A stretch of 64,000 nt of DNA from positions 102,266,807 to 102,330,806 of the forward strand of contig NC_088910.1 in the NCBI RefSeq assembly GCF_963576675.1. The letters run 5' to 3'. Below the pieces are notes generated by a model. It was given only the letters and a program-made list of their open reading frames with translations. It did not search any database and had not been told where the DNA came from. The DNA comes from Euphorbia lathyris (Eukaryota > Streptophyta > Magnoliopsida > Malpighiales > Euphorbiaceae). The translations under genes were made by a program, and so were the position numbers. Within the stretch, counting starts at the first letter, position 1. Every line of letters begins with the position of its first letter. Shown here in pieces: positions 59,676-64,000 of this stretch.

Positions 59676-61861
59676 ATGGCTCTCTCTGCTTCTTCCTCTC
59701 CCAATCTCGCCGCCGCAAATCCTACCGCCGCTTCCTCTCTGAAACCTCAAATCTTCCCCCTACACGTCACCCCCTCAGTCAGCGCCAAGAAATCCAGACC
59801 ATTTTTTGTCGCCTCAGTGTCCACTTCGTCATCTAACGCAGTTTCTTCCAACTGGGCGGTGGATAGCTGGAAATTGAAACCAGCCCAGCAACTCCCTGAT
59901 TATCCTGATCTGGATGAACTTGAATCGGTGCTTCAGAGCCTTTCTAGCTTCCCGCCCATTGTTTTTGCTGGGGAGGCGAGGAAGCTCGAGGAAAGATTAG
60001 CCAGTGCTGCCGTTGGAAATGCGTTTCTTCTTCAGGGTGGAGATTGTGCTGAGAGTTTCAAAGAGTTTAATGCTAATAATATTCGGGACACCTTCCGGGT
60101 TTTGCTCCAAATGGGTGTTGTTCTCACTTTTGGCGGTCAAATGCCCATCATCAAGGTCCCAATTTTATATATACTATTACTATGTGCTTGTATTGAATGC
60201 CAGTATAATTGCATTTTTTGAGTATTGGGATTTTCTTTCATTTTCTTCTTCTATGTTTAGTTGCCCTGAATTTATTGCGAAAAATCCAGTTTCATAGAGT
60301 GCTAATTTCTGCAGAAATTCAATATTTATAATTTCTGATTTTCATTTTGCTTAATCTATATTAGGAACTAAGCTTTTATCACTAACCTCTCCTAGTTTGA
60401 GGTTAGGGATCCACATCTGTAGGTAGCTGTTGTATTGTGTTTGCTACCATAATTTTGGCTTATGTATTTGTTTATATGATGTTTGTTCTGAAAGTCTCCA
60501 AACCAACATGTTCCTTCGAATGGTTAAGAAGATATACCAAGTAAAAACCTTTGTTTCTCATGGAAAGAGCTTTATAGGAATCATACTGGGAAAACTGCAT
60601 ATCAGCTGCGAAGTTGCTAGACTAGAATATTACCAAATATTTCTTTTTCTGAAATAGGACAACTCTGTTCATTCAAATTCGATGCATGCTTAGTTATGAA
60701 AATATTATACTTTGTGGATGCTTACCTTATGAGTTGAATATTTTTGAATCAGATTCCCTAATTATTGATGTTCAATTTTAATTTTTAATACTTATGGTCT
60801 CATTTGATGTAGTTTTCCATTCGTATCTGCAATTTTCATACAACACATTAATTACATTTCATCTTTCAGTGTGCATATTAAGATCATATACCTCACTTTC
60901 GTCTCTCATACTCGAAATTAGGTATCACGTTTCTCACTAATGAAAATGATTTTTGCTGCATTTTTTCATTACTGTGGATTCTACTTTTACTGATTCAGTT
61001 GTGTAAATGTTCAGTCTCTGGGATTTGATTCTCTTGGTTTATGCTCCATCTTCTACTGGTTTATGCCTTTTAAGAGTTTGGTTTCTAACAGGTGTTTGAT
61101 ACTTAATGCAGTTTACTTTGCTCAAGTGTTGTGTAGCATTTGCATAAATCCCATATTCCTATTTGGAGCCTTGCATAGTTCGGTATAAACAAATTTTCAT
61201 ATCAAAATTTTCTTTGCTTTTTGGTTGTTATAGGTAGGAAGGATGGCAGGCCAATTTGCAAAACCTAGGTCAGATAAATTTGAGATAAAAGATGGTGTGA
61301 AGCTCCCAAGTTATCGAGGAGACAATATTAATGCTGATACTTTTGACGAGAAGTCTAGAATGCCTGATCCTCAAAGGTTGATCAGAGCATACCTGCAGTC
61401 TGTTGGTACCTTGAATCTCGTTAGGGCCTTCGCAACTGGTGGATATGCTGCAATGCAAAGAGTTACACAATGGAATCTCGACTTTGTACTGCATAGCGAG
61501 CAAGGAGACAGGTGCATAATGAATTTGAACATTCTTATTTATCTGTGGGCTAGACTTTTCATTTTTGGGTCTTGTTTTCGTCTACACTTTCATATCCATC
61601 TTGGTCATGCATATTGACCACCTTTCGAACTGCCAGGCCTTGCATGGTCTATGATGGAAGTGATTTACTTCTACATTATTTGATCTCGAATGATTTGATT
61701 GCTTCCTGGTTTCTATCTAAATGTATAACAGTCTATTAAAGTTGAGGATTTCCTATGACTAGCTAGACTTTGATGACCTCAATTTCTGCTACATAATTTG
61801 TGAAATTGTTATTTTTCTGCAAACATGTTCTATTAATTTGCAGGAGCTTGTATCTTCTTCT

Positions 61862-61893
<32 letters not shown>

Positions 61894-63085
61894 CTGTATT
61901 GAATGGTTTCTGTTTTGGTTGAAACCAGGTACACGGAACTTGCACGGAGAGTTGATGAGGCTTTAGGGTTCATGGCTGCGGCAGGTCTCACTGTTGATCA
62001 CCCTGTAATGAATACAACTGAGTTTTGGACGTCTCATGAGTGCCTTCATTTGCCATATGAGCAGGCCTTAACCAGAGAGGACTCAACATCTGGCCTCTAT
62101 TATGACTGCTCTGCTCACATGCTCTGGGTAGGCGAGAGGACTCGCCAGTTGGATGGAGCACATGTTGAATTCCTACGAGGGGTTGCCAATCCTCTCGGCA
62201 TCAAGGTAAGTGACAATTGCAACCTTTCGAATCTTAGGGAGCTGGGAACTATACATAATGCTGTATTATTTGTGTTCAATAAGTTGAGGGTTACGGATTA
62301 TGAGATGTAAAATTAATGAAGCTGGCTTAGTTGTTTTGATGCCATTTGATATTAAATTATCGAGGGAACACTATTCAGCCAACTGTGTTCGAGCTTATTT
62401 ATTTATGGTTTTGGTTCATTGATGGGTGGATTGTTGCATAGGTGAGTGACAAGATGGATCCAAAGGAGCTTGTAAAGTTATGTGAAATTCTGAATCCTCA
62501 CAACAGACCTGGAAGATTGACAATAATAACGAGGATGGGTGCAGACAATCTGCGGGTAAAACTCCCCCATCTCATCAGAGCCGTACGCCAGGCTGGGCTT
62601 ATAGTCACCTGGGTTAGTGATCCCATGCATGGAAATACTATTAAGGCACCATGTGGTCTCAAGACTAGGCCATTTGACTCAATAAGGGTAAGATATCTAA
62701 TGAACTCCATTCTACTGAACTTTGAATGTTATGAATTGCTCAGTCATTTAGGCCTTGGGGGGATTTAATTGGAGTAACTAATAACTATGGTTGTGTTCAG
62801 GCTGAGTTGAGGGCATTCTTTGATGTACATGATCAAGAAGGTAGCTACCCTGGAGGAGTCCACCTCGAGATGACAGGGCAGAATGTAACAGAGTGCGTTG
62901 GAGGGTCAAAGACCGTGACTTTTGATGACTTAAATTCGCGTTACCATACCCACTGTGACCCTAGGCTAAATGCATCACAATCACTGGAGCTGGCGTTTGC
63001 AATAGCAGAGAGATTGAGGAGAAAAAGGTTAAGAACTGCCAATAGCATCCTTAGCGCGCAAAAAGTTGCCGGGTCTGTGGAATGA
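59676..63085 (+). CDS. Chloroplast 3-deoxy-D-arabino-heptulosonate 7-phosphate synthase (class II DAHP synthase)
   Basis: The enzyme condenses phosphoenolpyruvate with erythrose 4-phosphate, the first step of the shikimate pathway, in plastids. Five GT-AG exons (59676-60155, 61234-61511, 61929-62205, 62442-62687 and 62801-63085) give 521 residues, the usual length for plant enzymes. The first 50 or so residues are rich in Ser and Ala with few acids, as in a chloroplast transit peptide. Hallmarks of class II are GGDCAES with the metal-binding Cys at residue 124, [31 protein letters not shown], and [10 protein letters not shown] near the C-terminus. No damage is seen. Plants often have several DHS genes, and which paralogue this is cannot be told here. 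Likely polyadenylation signals AATAAA are at 63192 and nearby. Confidence 0.95.
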
Positions 63086-63868
63086 GATGAGATGCTCAAC
63101 TTTTGATTTTTGATGTTAGTTTGTATTGCATTTTGGTTTGGTTAAGACAATATCTTTAAAAAGTTTTTTAAAAAAAAGTTTAATTTGTTTCAATAAAATC
63201 GAGTAAGTTTGCTTTTGTCTCAATAAAGTCATTTTGAAGGTTATTCGATTTTCTCATCGGATTAGTTGATGTGACATTTAATCAACTATTGTAAAAATAA
63301 ACACCATATCTGAACGAATGATGTAAAAACGGCAAGGAGATGAAACTTTAGATAGGAATATCTGAATGTTCAAACTTTTATTTCAGGAGCTAATATGTCA
63401 AGTAATACTAATTATTCTAGGCTACATTTTATCTACTCTATGTATTTCCTACTTATCTATCATTTGGATAATTCAATATTGGTACTTTTCAAAAAATTTA
63501 ACTAGTTTTGGTTAACATACCATTTGATCTAATGTTAATGTGTGAATAACTCATCCTGATAGTATCTCCAAAGGAGTGGATGATATATAGCTATCTAATT
63601 AAGCAACGTGAGATATTTAACATAATGTTTGGATTGCCAAAAGAATACATGTTCGTTTTAATTCAAACAGTTCTTTTATAGTATGAAACCGATGTTTTAA
63701 CAGTTCTTTCATAGTATGAAACTGATATTTAAAACATCGGATATTTAAAGCATCGGTTTCAAAAGAAAAACCCTTGACAAATTAGCTAGATTCAGTGGCC
63801 AACAAAATAAATTTAAGTAATTTTATTAGAAGAAATAATATAGCTATTAGGAAGCTATCAGGTTAATC
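63086..63868. other. Intergenic region with short repeats
   Basis: After the DAHP synthase 3' end (AATAAA at 63192-63197) there is AT-rich sequence without a gene. At 63667-63699 and 63700-63732 two 33-base direct repeats (ACAGTTCTTT-TAGTATGAAAC) lie side by side. They are followed by an inverted match at about 63747-63762 (TAAAGCATCGGTTTC against GAAACCGATGTTTTA). Confidence 0.5.
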
Positions 63869-64000
63869 TCAAATAATATAGCTATTGGTTTGAATAGCAA
63901 GAATCTGATTAAAGGGATCAAGAGGCTCTGCCATTTCTTTGTATCTATCTCTTTCTGCCATATCTTTAGGGAGCAAAACAGGGTGGTGGATCGTCTGGCG
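63869..64000 (-). CDS. Possible 3' end of a minus-strand gene, cut by the window edge
   Basis: On the minus strand a frame enters from the right edge. It reads 43 residues (including PVLLPKDMAERDRYKEMAEP and LDPFNQILAIQ) and stops at 63871-63869. Its composition is protein-like and richer in GC than the flank. I do not recognise the family. It could be a true C-terminal exon convergent with DAHP synthase, or chance. Confidence 0.4.
   Translation of the reverse strand, partial: RQTIHHPVLLPKDMAERDRYKEMAEPLDPFNQILAIQTNSYII

Noticed and set aside
1..64000. CRISPR arrays, operons, phage or other defence systems
   Set aside because: No regularly spaced short repeats or clustered intronless genes exist. 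The genes have plant introns and the repeats are retroelement termini.

Overview
The window is nuclear DNA from a flowering plant, most likely a eudicot. It has intron-split genes with plant-type splice sites and an AT-rich background. The chloroplast-targeted class II DAHP synthase, the UVH1/RAD1-type XPF nuclease and the nested LTR retrotransposons primed by initiator tRNA-Met all fit a plant. There is no bacterial operon, CRISPR array, rRNA or tRNA gene.

Positions 1 to about 48,660 are stacked mobile elements, resolved by terminal repeats and matching target-site duplications (TSDs). Stack A is a decayed minus-strand Ty3/gypsy element. It is split at 2105/22673 by a minus-strand Ty1/copia element with an extra ORF (element 1, SIRE/Maximus-like, TSD ctttc). 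The extra ORF of element 1 is split by a plus-strand BARE/Angela-like copia element (element 2, TSD ggtag). The integrase of element 2 is split by a solo LTR (TSD attga). Between the stacks lies a complete RTE-type LINE with an 18-bp TSD. Stack B is a decayed hAT transposase split by a plus-strand BARE/Angela-like element (element 3, TSD cgtag). The 3' LTR of element 3 is split by a second minus-strand SIRE-like element (element 4, TSD gagtt).

Positions 48,660 to 64,000 are gene space. A small fold-back element at 49,744-49,906 lies upstream of three plus-strand genes. The first is a predicted type II membrane protein with a Cys-rich region and a divergent cyclophilin domain (5 exons, 342 aa). 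The second is the XPF/RAD1/UVH1 repair endonuclease (9 exons, 987 aa). The third is plastid DAHP synthase (5 exons, 521 aa), the entry enzyme of the shikimate pathway. A minus-strand coding end may leave the right edge. The three genes share no obvious pathway, and each appears to have its own promoter.

The most unusual points are three. Intron 5 of the XPF gene holds an identical 319-bp duplication that carries a spare 5' splice site and is joined by inverted, apparently templated patches. The same gene has two GC-AG introns. Conserved hairpins occur in the retroelement leader and U5 regions. I found no convincing new multi-gene system. All exon models and copy comparisons were made by eye.
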